Below are positions 6,134-13,128 of a stretch of DNA of 16,220 nucleotides, piece after piece. Source of the DNA: SLST01 sp964458555 (lineage in GTDB: Bacteria > Spirochaetota > Spirochaetia > DSM-27196 > SLST01); NCBI GenBank assembly GCA_964458555.1, contig CAYWJH010000077.1, forward strand, positions 1 through 16,220. The letters are read 5' to 3'. The translations under genes were made by a program, and so were the position numbers. Numbering within the stretch: position 1 is the first letter of the stretch; each line of letters begins with the position of its first letter. The notes below the pieces were generated by a model that made no database searches, was not told where the DNA came from, and worked only from the letters and a program-made list of their open reading frames with translations.

Positions 6134-7570
6134 ATGATCGCGTACGCAAAACCAAAGAGCTTCTACGACGTCTTCGAGCGCAAGGGTCCCGGCCAGCGCA
6201 CGACGCACTACTGTCCCGGCTGCGGCCACGGGACCGCGCACAAGATCATCGCGGAGGCGCTCGACAGCTTCGGCGTCCAGGATCGCACCATCTTCTGCAG
6301 TCCCGTGGGGTGCAGCGTCTTCGGGTACTACTACTTCGACACGGGCAACATCCAGTGCGCGCACGGACGCGCTCCGGCGGTCGCCACCGGCCTGCGGCGC
6401 GTCAATCCGGACTCGATCATCATCGCCTATCAGGGCGACGGCGACCTCGCGGGCATCGGCACCGCGGAGATCATCCACGCGGCCAACCGGGGCGAGAACA
6501 TCACCGTCTTCTTCGTGAACAACGCGATCTACGGGATGACCGGCGGGCAGATGGCGCCGACGACGCTCGTCGGCCAGCGGACGATGACCACGCCGACCGG
6601 CCGTACGCTCGCCCGCGACGGCAACCCGATTGGCATGGCCGAGCTGATCGCCTCGTTGCGGACGCCGGTCTTCGTCGAGCGGGTCTCGCTCGCCGACGGG
6701 AAGCGAACCATGAAGGCGCGCAAGGCGATCCGCAAGGCATTGAGGAACCAGATCGACGGGAAGGGATTCAGCTTCGTGGAGATCCTCTCGCCGTGCCCCA
6801 TCAACTGGAAGATGAGCCCTTCGGACGCGCGGAAGTGGATCGTCGAATCGCTCGAGCCCGCCTTTCCGGTGGGGAGCTTCCGCGACGAGGGCGCCGCGCG
6901 CGGCGAACCGGAGACCGTGCTCCTCGGCGACGAAGATCTGGCGCAGATGCTCGCGAGCCAGCACGATCTGGAGGTCTCCGGAGTCGAGGCCGATGTGCCC
7001 GAGCAGCGGGTGAAGATCGCCGGCTTCGGCGGGCAGGGCGTGCTGAGCGCGGGGGTCCTGCTCGCGAACTGCGCGATCACGACCGGCCTGCACGCGACGT
7101 GGCTCCCCTCGTACGGGCCCGAGATGCGCGGCGGAACCGCGAACGCGAGCGTGATCGTCAGCCGCGACGACATAGGCTCGCCGCTTGTCGACCACCCGAC
7201 GACGCTGATCGCGATGAACGGTCCGTCGCTCGACGCCTTCGAAGAGAGCGTGGAGCCGGGCGGGCTCATCGTGGCAAACTCGTCGATCGTCACGCGCCGA
7301 CCGCAGCGCGACGACGTTCGCTTCCTCGGAATCCCGGCTTCGGACATGGCGCAGGAGATCGGGTTCCTGGGGGCCGCGAACGTGATTCTGCTTACCGCCT
7401 ACGCCGCGGCGGCGGGGTTTCCGTCCGTCGACGTAATCCGTGACGTCATTCCGCACTCGCTGAAGAAGAAGGATCTCGTCGCGATGAACATGAAGATGGT
7501 CGACGCCGCGCTCGCCTGGCTCGCCGAGCACCCGGTCGAACAGTCGACGCACCCGGCAAGCGCACGGTAG
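6134..7570 (+). CDS. vorA: Fused beta (TPP-binding) and gamma subunits of 2-oxoacid:ferredoxin oxidoreductase
   Basis: A 478-residue protein joining two subunits that are usually encoded by separate genes. Residues 1-245 are the TPP-binding beta subunit (VorA): CPGCGHG (27-33), SPVGCSVFG (56-64), the thiamine diphosphate/Mg signature GDGDLAGIGTAE (101-112) and NNAIYGMTGGQ (129-139). A linker of about 45 residues (246-291), charged and Ala/Gly-rich, follows. Residues 292-463 are the gamma subunit (VorC): GFGGQGVLSAG (297-307), the block YGPEMRGGTAN (327-337) and SLKKKDLVAMN (442-452). Both parts appear intact and the reading frame is continuous, so this is a real fusion and not a frameshift. 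The ATG at 6134 has GGAGG (6125-6129) 4 nt upstream and follows vorB after 8 nt. With vorD and vorB the complex is complete. Confidence 0.92.
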   Translation: MIAYAKPKSFYDVFERKGPGQRTTHYCPGCGHGTAHKIIAEALDSFGVQDRTIFCSPVGCSVFGYYYFDTGNIQCAHGRAPAVATGLRRVNPDSIIIAYQGDGDLAGIGTAEIIHAANRGENITVFFVNNAIYGMTGGQMAPTTLVGQRTMTTPTGRTLARDGNPIGMAELIASLRTPVFVERVSLADGKRTMKARKAIRKALRNQIDGKGFSFVEILSPCPINWKMSPSDARKWIVESLEPAFPVGSFRDEGAARGEPETVLLGDEDLAQMLASQHDLEVSGVEADVPEQRVKIAGFGGQGVLSAGVLLANCAITTGLHATWLPSYGPEMRGGTANASVIVSRDDIGSPLVDHPTTLIAMNGPSLDAFEESVEPGGLIVANSSIVTRRPQRDDVRFLGIPASDMAQEIGFLGAANVILLTAYAAAAGFPSVDVIRDVIPHSLKKKDLVAMNMKMVDAALAWLAEHPVEQSTHPASAR

Positions 7571-7575
7571 CCGCC

Positions 7576-8652
7576 ATGGCGGACGGCAATGCACTTCTCG
7601 TTATCAATCCGGGGTCCACGTCGACGAAGATCTCGTGGTTCGCCGGCGATGAAGAACGATTCTCCGAGACGCTCTCGCACAGCGCCGAGGAGCTCGCCCG
7701 CTTTCGCTCGATCGCCGCGCAGGCACCGTTTCGTCGCGAGGCGATCGACCGCTTTCTCGTCTCCCACGATCTCCACCCCGCGGCGCTCGCCGCGGTCGTC
7801 GCGCGCGGCGGCCTTCTGCACCCGCTCGAGGGTGGGGTCTATGCGGTCAACGACGCGATGGTCGCAGATCTCGAGTCCGGCGGCTACGGCCACCACGCGT
7901 CGAACCTTGGCGGAATCATCGCGCGGGCGATCGCCGATGAGGTCGGGTGTCCTTCCTACATCGCCGACCCGGTCGTCGTCGACGAGCTCGACGAGCTCGC
8001 CCGGCTGAGCGGCCTCCCCGATCTACCGCGGCGCAGCATCTTCCACGCGCTCAACCAGAAGTCCGCGGCTCGCGAAGCGTGCCGACAATTGGGGCGCAGC
8101 TACGAATCGAGTAATCTCGTCGTCGCGCATATGGGGGGCGGAGTCTCGGTGGGTGCGCACCGAGCCGGTCGTGTCGTGGACGTGAATAACGCGCTCGACG
8201 GCGAGGGGCCCTTCTCGCCAGAGCGCGCCGGGACGCTACCGGCCGGGCAGCTCGTCGACCTCGTCCTCTCCGGCCGACACACAGAGACTGAGATACGCCG
8301 AATGATCACCGGAGCCGGCGGCGTCGTCGCGTACGCGGGGACGAACGACGCGCGCGAGCTCATCGCCCGCGCGGAGGCCGGAGACGAACACGCTGAGCTG
8401 GTCCTGCGTGCGATGTGCTACCAGGTTGCGCGGGAGATATCCTCGCACGGGGCGACGCTCGCCGGGTCGGTGGACGCGGTAGTCCTCACCGGAGGCATGG
8501 CGCACAACGACGAAATCGTGTCGCAGATTTCGGCCCGGGTGGGCTTTCTCGCGGAAGTCGTGGTGATTCCCGGTGAGCGCGAGATGGTCTCGCTCGCCGC
8601 GGCCGCGCTCGGCGCGCTGCGCGGTGAGCGGGAGGTGCGCACGTATGCCTGA
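7576..8652 (+). CDS. buk: Butyrate kinase family acyl kinase
   Basis: This 358-residue enzyme belongs to the acetate/butyrate kinase (ASKHA) fold. It transfers phosphate from an acyl phosphate (butyryl- or isobutyryl-phosphate) to ADP, making ATP and the free acid. Visible motifs are NPGSTSTK (11-18), ARGGL (76-80), the Gly-rich HMGGGVS (185-191), LDGEGPFSPERAG (207-219) and LTGGMAHND (304-312). These match Buk and not the longer acetate kinases of about 400 residues. The gene starts 5 nt after the vorA-vorC stop with no clear ribosome binding site, which suggests translational coupling. Its last 8 bases overlap the start of ptb. Beside a Vor complex, the likely natural substrates are branched acyl phosphates from Val, Leu and Ile as well as butyryl phosphate (inference). 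Confidence 0.93.
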   Translation: MADGNALLVINPGSTSTKISWFAGDEERFSETLSHSAEELARFRSIAAQAPFRREAIDRFLVSHDLHPAALAAVVARGGLLHPLEGGVYAVNDAMVADLESGGYGHHASNLGGIIARAIADEVGCPSYIADPVVVDELDELARLSGLPDLPRRSIFHALNQKSAAREACRQLGRSYESSNLVVAHMGGGVSVGAHRAGRVVDVNNALDGEGPFSPERAGTLPAGQLVDLVLSGRHTETEIRRMITGAGGVVAYAGTNDARELIARAEAGDEHAELVLRAMCYQVAREISSHGATLAGSVDAVVLTGGMAHNDEIVSQISARVGFLAEVVVIPGEREMVSLAAAALGALRGEREVRTYA

Positions 8653-9574
8653 GAGTCGACTCGACGAGGCGCTCGGCCACTCGACCGGACGCGCACGGGG
8701 GGCGCGCGACGAGGCGCCGCTCGTGGCGGTGCCCATGGCGAACAACCCGGAGGTGATCGGCGCGATCGCGGCGGCGACGGAGGTCGGCATCGCACGCTTT
8801 GCGCTGATCGGACCCGCCTCGCAGATCCGCGCGGTCGCGGAGGAAGCCCACGCCGAGCTCGGCGAGGCGATGATCGAGGACGAGGCTGATCCCGTACGCG
8901 CGTGCGCTCGCGCCGCGGCGATGGCCTCCGCCGGCGAGGCGCAGGTGCTCATGAAGGGGCTCGTGCAGACCGCCGACTTTGTCCGGTCGATCCTCGACCG
9001 CGAGTTGGGGCTCGTGCCGGCCGGTAGCCTGCTGAGTCACGTCGCGCTCTGCGACGTGGGGCGTTACGACCGGCTCTTCCTCCTCACCGACGCCGCGATC
9101 ACGACCGACCCGGACGCCGACGCGAAGGCGCGGCTCGTGGAGAACGCGCTCGCGTGCGCAGGACCGCTGGGCGTCGAACGGCCCGCGTGCGCGATGGTCG
9201 CGCCGGTGGAGAAGGTGAGCGAGAAGGTGCGCAGCACGACCGACGCCGCGAGCGTCGTGGCGGCGTTCGCGGACGACGACCGGCTCGACGTCGATGGACC
9301 CTTCGGGCTCGACGTCGCGGTCAGCCCGGCTGCGGCGGCGGTTAAGGGAATCCGCGGCCGGGTAGCCGGTCACGCGGACATCCTCGTCATGCCCAACATC
9401 GACGCGGCGAACGCCCTGTACAAGTCGCTCGTCGCGTTCGCCGGTGCCCGGGTCGCGGGGATCGTCGTCGGCGCCACCGTCCCGGCCGTGCTTACCTCGC
9501 GCGCCGACAGCGAGCAGAGCAAGTTCGACGCGCTGCGCTTCGCGCTCGCCGTGGCGGGGGAAGGCGAGGACTGA
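8645..9574 (+). CDS. ptb: Phosphate butyryltransferase
   Basis: A 309-residue phosphotransacylase that converts acyl-CoA plus phosphate to acyl phosphate plus CoA. It provides the substrate for the neighbouring kinase. Family marks are LMKGLVQT (102-109), VDGPFGLDVAVSP (216-228), MPNIDAANALYKSL (249-262) and VLTSRAD (282-288). It is nearer to Ptb than to Pta in length and in the LMKG motif. The ATG at 8645 has GGAGG (8631-8635) 9 nt upstream and overlaps the buk stop by 8 bp. The first 22 residues are polar and poorly conserved. It is the last gene of the operon; a palindromic segment follows at 9580-9613. Confidence 0.92.
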   Translation: MPESRLDEALGHSTGRARGARDEAPLVAVPMANNPEVIGAIAAATEVGIARFALIGPASQIRAVAEEAHAELGEAMIEDEADPVRACARAAAMASAGEAQVLMKGLVQTADFVRSILDRELGLVPAGSLLSHVALCDVGRYDRLFLLTDAAITTDPDADAKARLVENALACAGPLGVERPACAMVAPVEKVSEKVRSTTDAASVVAAFADDDRLDVDGPFGLDVAVSPAAAAVKGIRGRVAGHADILVMPNIDAANALYKSLVAFAGARVAGIVVGATVPAVLTSRADSEQSKFDALRFALAVAGEGED

Positions 9575-9579
9575 GCGCA

Positions 9580-9613
9580 GCCGGCAGACAGGCGCCGTCG
9601 ACGGCTTGCCGGC
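9580..9613. repeat. Nested inverted repeat after ptb
   Basis: Outer arms GCCGGCA (9580-9586) and TGCCGGC (9607-9613) are perfect complements. Between them lies a perfect 12 bp palindrome, GCCGTCGACGGC (9594-9605). No T tract follows, so this is not a standard intrinsic terminator. It could still slow or stop transcription at the operon end, protect the mRNA 3' end, or bind a protein. Confidence 0.45.
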
Positions 9614-9634
9614 ATCCCGCTCGGCTGGTACGCT
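9606..9634 (+). promoter_or_regulatory. Weak candidate promoter of the DUF456 gene
   Basis: TTGCCG (9606-9611), a 17 nt spacer and TACGCT (9629-9634) give four and three matches to the consensus boxes. It overlaps the right arm of the nested repeat and a small hairpin (GCTGGT at 9624-9629, ACCAGC at 9637-9642). Support is weak, but the position before a strong ribosome binding site is suitable. Confidence 0.2.
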
Positions 9635-9660
9635 GAACCAGCTCGTTCCACGGAGGTCGC

Positions 9661-10155
9661 ATGGGTCTCTCGATCGGCATGGTTGTCGTAGGCACCGTTC
9701 TGCTCGCCGTCGGCGTCATCGGGTGCATCGTGCCGGCGCTGCCTGGTCCCATCATCGCGTACGTCTCGCTCATTCTCATCGCGATTCCCGGTTCGTGGGG
9801 GCTGATGCCGGTGTGGGTGCTCGTCGCGCTCGGAGCGGCTGCCGTGGCGACCGCGGTGCTCGACAACGTGCTGCCGGCGATGAGCTCGAAGAAGGCCGGC
9901 GCGAGCAACGCCGGCATCTGGGGCAGCGTCATCGGCATGATCGCCGGCACCTTCTTCACGCCCATCGGCACGATCATCGGTGCGTTCGTCGGCGCGCTCG
10001 CCGGCGAGGTGATCTTCAACCCGAAGAACAAAGAGCCGCTGAAGGCGGCGGCCGGCGTGTTCCGCGGCACCGTGCTCGCGATCATGATCAAGCTCGTCGT
10101 CACCGGGATCGTCGGGTGGTACTTCGTCCGCGGGGCGATCCGGCTCTTCTCGTGA
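9661..10155 (+). CDS. DUF456 family integral membrane protein
   Basis: A 164-residue, very hydrophobic protein with about four to five membrane helices (roughly 3-26, 28-44, 48-71, 84-116 and 134-160). Gly-rich helices such as GVIGCIVPALPGP (18-30) and the TPIGTIIGAFVGALAGE segment (100-116) match the DUF456 family, whose function is unknown. The only long soluble stretch is 72-84 (AMSSKKAGASNAG). The ATG at 9661 has a strong ribosome binding site, GGAGG (9652-9656), 4 nt upstream. It lies between the vor operon and the Gfo/Idh gene without overlap to either, so context gives no role. Confidence 0.85.
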   Translation: MGLSIGMVVVGTVLLAVGVIGCIVPALPGPIIAYVSLILIAIPGSWGLMPVWVLVALGAAAVATAVLDNVLPAMSSKKAGASNAGIWGSVIGMIAGTFFTPIGTIIGAFVGALAGEVIFNPKNKEPLKAAAGVFRGTVLAIMIKLVVTGIVGWYFVRGAIRLFS

Positions 10156-10164
10156 CCGCCTCCA

Positions 10165-10193
10165 TGTACAAACCGGTCGCCGCCGCGTAAGAT
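10165..10193 (+). promoter_or_regulatory. Predicted promoter of the Gfo/Idh/MocA gene
   Basis: TGTACA (10165-10170), a 17 nt spacer and TAAGAT (10188-10193) fit a sigma-70 promoter. Six bases separate the -10 box from the ATG, so the transcript would begin at or next to the A of the start codon. No ribosome binding site is seen in that gap, which agrees with a leaderless mRNA. Confidence 0.45.
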
Positions 10194-10199
10194 GGCCGC

Positions 10200-11183
10200 A
10201 TGAAGGTCATCATCGTCGGGTCCGGCTCCTTCGCTCAGAAGCACGCCGGCATCCTCAGTGAAATCGAAGACGTCGGCGTGGTCGCGTTCTGCAGTCGGAC
10301 GGCGGCACACGCACGCGCGGCGGCCGATGCGCTCGCCGCCCGCACGGGCTCGGAGGTCCGGTCGTACACCGACCTCGTCGTTGCGCTCGATACCGAGAAG
10401 CCGGACGCCGCGGCAGTCGTCGTGACCCCGGACGGACACGGCGAGATCGAGCTCGAGCTCGTCCGACGCGGTATCCCCTTCCTCATCGAGAAGCCGATCG
10501 GGATCGACCGCGACGCACCGCGCCGGATCGCCGAGGCGGTAGACTCCGCCGGGCTCGTGACGTCGGCAGCGTTCCACTTCCGGTATCTCGATACGGTAGC
10601 GACGATGGACGCCATGGTGCGCGCGACGACGCCGGTGATCGCGAACGGCTACTGGATGAGTACGCTTCCGCCCCCGGCGTGGTGGCGTCACAGCGCCGAG
10701 TCCGGCGGGCAGTTCGTCGAGCAGACCGTTCACATGATCGATCTTCTGCGGTGCCTGCTCGGGGAGGCGGAGTCGGTCTACACGGTGACCTCGCAGCGGG
10801 CTATTGGCGATCTGCACGCGGACGCCGACGTCCCCGACGCCGGGGCGGCGGTAATCCGGATGAAGAGCGGGATGACCGCGACGATCATCAACAGCTGCGT
10901 CGGCCCGGCGGCGCTGCGCGTCGGACTCGAGGTTGTCACGCCCGTCGCGCTTCTGCAGTTCGCCCCGTCGCAGCTCACGATTCGCCGCGAGAACGAGACG
11001 ACCGAGAAGCGCCCGGGGATCGACCCGTACCGCGCTGAGGACGCCGCGTTCATCAACGCGGTGCGCACCGGCGATACGAGCGAGATTCTCTCCCCGTACG
11101 CCGATGCGCTGAAGACGCACGAGCTCACGATGGCGATCGTCGAGTCCGGACGGACCGGCTCGGTCGTGCCGGTACCGGGTTAG
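10200..11183 (+). CDS. Gfo/Idh/MocA family NAD(P)-dependent oxidoreductase
   Basis: Members oxidise or reduce sugars, inositols and related compounds with NAD(P). The protein has 327 residues and should be cytosolic. The N-terminal Rossmann fold shows VGSGSFAQKH (6-15), a variant of GxGxxG with Ser in place of the middle Gly and Ala in place of the last. The family EKP signature is at 97-99 (LIEKPIG). The C-terminal domain contains SAESGGQFVEQTVHMIDLLR (165-184), with H178 the likely catalytic His of the usual GGGxxxDxxxHxxD motif; here the Asp is replaced by Glu or Gln. Substrate is not evident. The start has no ribosome binding site and probably lies on a leaderless mRNA. The stop codon overlaps that of the convergent lipoprotein gene by 3 bases. 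Confidence 0.88.
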   Translation: MKVIIVGSGSFAQKHAGILSEIEDVGVVAFCSRTAAHARAAADALAARTGSEVRSYTDLVVALDTEKPDAAAVVVTPDGHGEIELELVRRGIPFLIEKPIGIDRDAPRRIAEAVDSAGLVTSAAFHFRYLDTVATMDAMVRATTPVIANGYWMSTLPPPAWWRHSAESGGQFVEQTVHMIDLLRCLLGEAESVYTVTSQRAIGDLHADADVPDAGAAVIRMKSGMTATIINSCVGPAALRVGLEVVTPVALLQFAPSQLTIRRENETTEKRPGIDPYRAEDAAFINAVRTGDTSEILSPYADALKTHELTMAIVESGRTGSVVPVPG

Positions 11184-12001
11184 TCGGACTCCACCGCGAT
11201 CCCGATGTCGTCGATCGCCGCCTCGTCGCGGCTGCCGGTCCCCGACTCGTCGGTCGCTGTCCAGCGGACGTGGAGCGTTCCCGTGCGCGTGAGGTCGACA
11301 TCCACGCCGTCGAGATCGACGAGCGCCTCCAGGTCGTGCCTCGTCCATCCGTCGCCGCTCGCCGCCTCCCCGGTCACGAGCGTGAGCTCGTCGATCGCGG
11401 TGAAGGTCTCCCCGTCGGCCGAGATCCCGCAGGTCCACCGCGTCGCGCGGTCCTCGTCGTTGCGCTGCCACAGCGCGTACGCGATCGCCACGTTCGCGGG
11501 CGCCTCGACGGTGACCGGGACCCGCACGCCGACGCTGCCGGGTGCGAAGTCGCTTCCCGTCGGCTGGACGCCGAGCGCGTGGTTCTCTTCACCGACGGCG
11601 AAGGCGTAGAGGCCACCGGTGGAGACGCCTCCGGGGCTCGCGCCGCGGGCGTAGTCCCCGCCGTCCGCCTCGTCGCCGTAGGCCAGGTCGCCGTCGCTGA
11701 AGCCGATGATCTCCCAGCCGTCGGCGTCGAGAAAACCCGGCGACGGATCGCTGGCGAACCCCGCGCCGGTGAACCCGTCCGCGACGTATCCGACGGTCTC
11801 CCCGTCGAAGTCGATCACGAGCTCCTGCCGCGCCGGCGGCTCATCGGGCGGCTCGTCCGGCGACGACGCCGGGTCGTCCTCGGTCGGCGCGGTATCCGCC
11901 TCGTCGGCAGCGGGAGCGAGCGGTTGGGAGCACCCGCTCAGCAGCGCGAGCGCGACGAGGAAGACGATCCCCGTGATTGACACCACATTGACACCTTTCA
12001 T
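11180..12001 (-). CDS. Predicted lipoprotein with a beta-sandwich domain
   Basis: A 273-residue exported lipoprotein. The signal peptide (1-23) has a hydrophobic core, VSITGIVFLVALAL, and a lipobox LSGC with the anchored Cys at 24. The +2 residue is Ser, so transport to the outer membrane is possible in a diderm. Residues 27-58 are a linker rich in Pro, Asp and Glu. Residues 60-270 look like a secreted jelly-roll fold, with short marks YAFAVGEENHALGVQPTGSD (132-151), IAYALWQRNDEDR (173-185) and a C-terminal AAIDDIGIAV (261-270). Similar stretches occur in uncharacterised surface proteins of many bacteria. The ATG at 12001 is favoured over upstream Met codons by AGGAGGA just before it and by the signal peptide. 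No ligand or enzyme activity is visible. It is divergent from the TRAP genes. Confidence 0.85.
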   Translation of the reverse strand: MKGVNVVSITGIVFLVALALLSGCSQPLAPAADEADTAPTEDDPASSPDEPPDEPPARQELVIDFDGETVGYVADGFTGAGFASDPSPGFLDADGWEIIGFSDGDLAYGDEADGGDYARGASPGGVSTGGLYAFAVGEENHALGVQPTGSDFAPGSVGVRVPVTVEAPANVAIAYALWQRNDEDRATRWTCGISADGETFTAIDELTLVTGEAASGDGWTRHDLEALVDLDGVDVDLTRTGTLHVRWTATDESGTGSRDEAAIDDIGIAVESD

Positions 12002-12056
12002 GGTTCCTCCTGCGGTGATAGACGCCGAAAACCGCCGCGCTGCTTCAGAAGTGGTG

Positions 12057-12074
12057 GCGCCGCGCCGCGCCGCG
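12057..12074. repeat. Short tandem repeat GCGCC
   Basis: Three full copies and one partial copy of GCGCC lie directly upstream of the TRAP -35 box. The tract is short and may be chance in GC-rich DNA, but 5 bp repeats can change in number by slippage and alter promoter spacing. Confidence 0.5.
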
Positions 12075-12079
12075 ATTGC

Positions 12080-12109
12080 TTGACACCGGCTTCTCATCGC
12101 GAATAGGCT
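12080..12109 (+). promoter_or_regulatory. Predicted promoter of the TRAP transporter operon
   Basis: A perfect TTGACA (12080-12085), an 18 nt spacer and TAGGCT (12104-12109) form a good sigma-70 promoter. The same -10 hexamer occurs before the HD-GYP gene. The leader would be about 14 nt and contain AAAGGAG (12117-12123). Confidence 0.55.
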
Positions 12110-12129
12110 GAGCCGGAAAGGAGCCTTTG

Positions 12130-13128
12130 GTGAAGTCGCCTCTGAGACTGTTCTTTCTCGTTGTCCTGCTCGTCGGGGCGTCCGCAGCCGCTCCTGCGCA
12201 GGTCTTCCGCATTGGCAGCGCAGCGCCGGAGAACTCGCCCTGGGGCCGGACGCTCAACCGGCTCGCCGCCGAATGGCAGGAGATCTCCGACGGCCGGGTG
12301 CGGGTACAGGTCTTCCACAACGCGATCGCCGGCGACGAGGCGGACATGGTGCGCAAGATGCGCATCGGCCAGCTGCAGGCGGTCGTCATGACCAACGTGG
12401 GAATCTCGAACTTCAGCGAAGGGATCCTCACGCTGAGCATGCCGTTTCTCATCCGCAGCCAGGACGAGTACGACCACGTCTTCGGGGAGGTGGAGCCGAT
12501 CCTCGAGGCCCAGGTGGAGGACGACGGCTTTCGCGTGCTCGCCTGGTCGACCGCCGGCTGGCTCTACTTTTTCACCGACGAGCCGATCCGCACCCCCGAC
12601 GAGCTGCGCGGTCTCAAGCTCGCGGCGAACCCCGAGGAGATGGAGCTCGTGCGCGCGTACCAGCTCATGGGGTACCAGCCAATCGCGGTTCCCTACACCG
12701 AGCGGCTCGCGGCGCTCGCCAACGGCATGGTGAACTCGTATCTGACCGTCCCTCTGCTCGCCGCCGGTTTCCAGTGGTTCGGCGCCACGCCGAACATGCT
12801 CGACATGGAGGTGGGGCCCGCGCCCGGCGCGGTTATCATGTCCGAGCGCGCCTACCGTCGTCTGCCCCGCGACTCCCGGGACGAGATGCTCGCCGTCGCG
12901 CGCGAAGTGACCGCATTCCTCAACGACGATATCCTCGAGCTCGAGCAGACGGCGATCGACACGATGGTCGACTACGGGCTGTCGATCATCGAGCCGACGG
13001 ACGCCGAAGTCGACACCTGGATATCCGAGGTCGAGAAGAGCTACGACGTCATGCTCGGGACGGTCTTCGACGAGCCTATGTACGAGCGAATCCGGGAGTC
13101 GCTGCGTGCGTACCGTACCGGACGCTGA
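12130..13128 (+). CDS. dctP: TRAP transporter periplasmic solute-binding protein (DctP family)
   Basis: A 332-residue binding protein that captures a solute in the periplasm and delivers it to the TRAP permease. A signal peptide (about 1-23, core LRLFFLVVLLVGASAAA, likely cut after APA) is followed by the mature start VFRIGSAAPENSPWG (25-39), typical of DctP. The motif that normally reads GLKxRVP is GLKLAANP here (161-168), with Ala 165 where most TRAP binding proteins have the Arg that grips the ligand carboxylate. The later helix-hinge block is ALANGMVNSYLTVPLLAAG (195-213). The GTG at 12130 is chosen because AAAGGAG lies 6 nt upstream; the TTG at 12127 would leave only 3 nt. The last 23 bp overlap the permease gene. 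The ligand is unknown. Confidence 0.88.
   Translation: MKSPLRLFFLVVLLVGASAAAPAQVFRIGSAAPENSPWGRTLNRLAAEWQEISDGRVRVQVFHNAIAGDEADMVRKMRIGQLQAVVMTNVGISNFSEGILTLSMPFLIRSQDEYDHVFGEVEPILEAQVEDDGFRVLAWSTAGWLYFFTDEPIRTPDELRGLKLAANPEEMELVRAYQLMGYQPIAVPYTERLAALANGMVNSYLTVPLLAAGFQWFGATPNMLDMEVGPAPGAVIMSERAYRRLPRDSRDEMLAVAREVTAFLNDDILELEQTAIDTMVDYGLSIIEPTDAEVDTWISEVEKSYDVMLGTVFDEPMYERIRESLRAYRTGR

Larger units (their letters stand above)
12002..12129. other. Divergent intergenic region between lipoprotein and TRAP genes
   Basis: These 128 bp hold the TRAP promoter (12080-12109), the ribosome binding sites of both genes and the short GC tandem repeat at 12057-12074. I see no clear promoter for the lipoprotein on the minus strand and no long inverted repeat that would mark an operator. 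Confidence 0.6.

Noticed and set aside
5007..7594. Long minus-strand open frames opposite vorB and vorA-vorC (382 and 569 codons)
   Set aside because: Shadow frames caused by strong G/C at third codon positions; the plus strand holds all catalytic motifs of the oxidoreductase.
9624..9642. Small hairpin (GCTGGT and ACCAGC) as a riboswitch or attenuator for the DUF456 gene
   Set aside because: The 6 bp stem is too small and isolated to support such a claim; only noted as a local structure.
9492..11471. A 659-codon open frame on the minus strand across the DUF456 and Gfo/Idh genes
   Set aside because: It spans two well-supported plus-strand genes and an intergenic gap, and its product is Arg/Asp/Gly-rich without recognisable motifs.
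11270..11980. A 236-codon plus-strand open frame opposite the lipoprotein
   Set aside because: Arg/Val-rich product without motifs; the minus strand has a strong ribosome binding site, signal peptide and lipobox.
12002..12097. Upstream Met codons that would lengthen the lipoprotein by 32 residues
   Set aside because: The extension is Arg/Ala-rich, would bury the signal peptide, and the AGGAGGA site directly precedes the ATG at 12001.
12127..12129. TTG as the dctP start codon
   Set aside because: Only 3 nt from the ribosome binding site; the next codon, GTG at 12130, has better spacing and is a stronger start codon.
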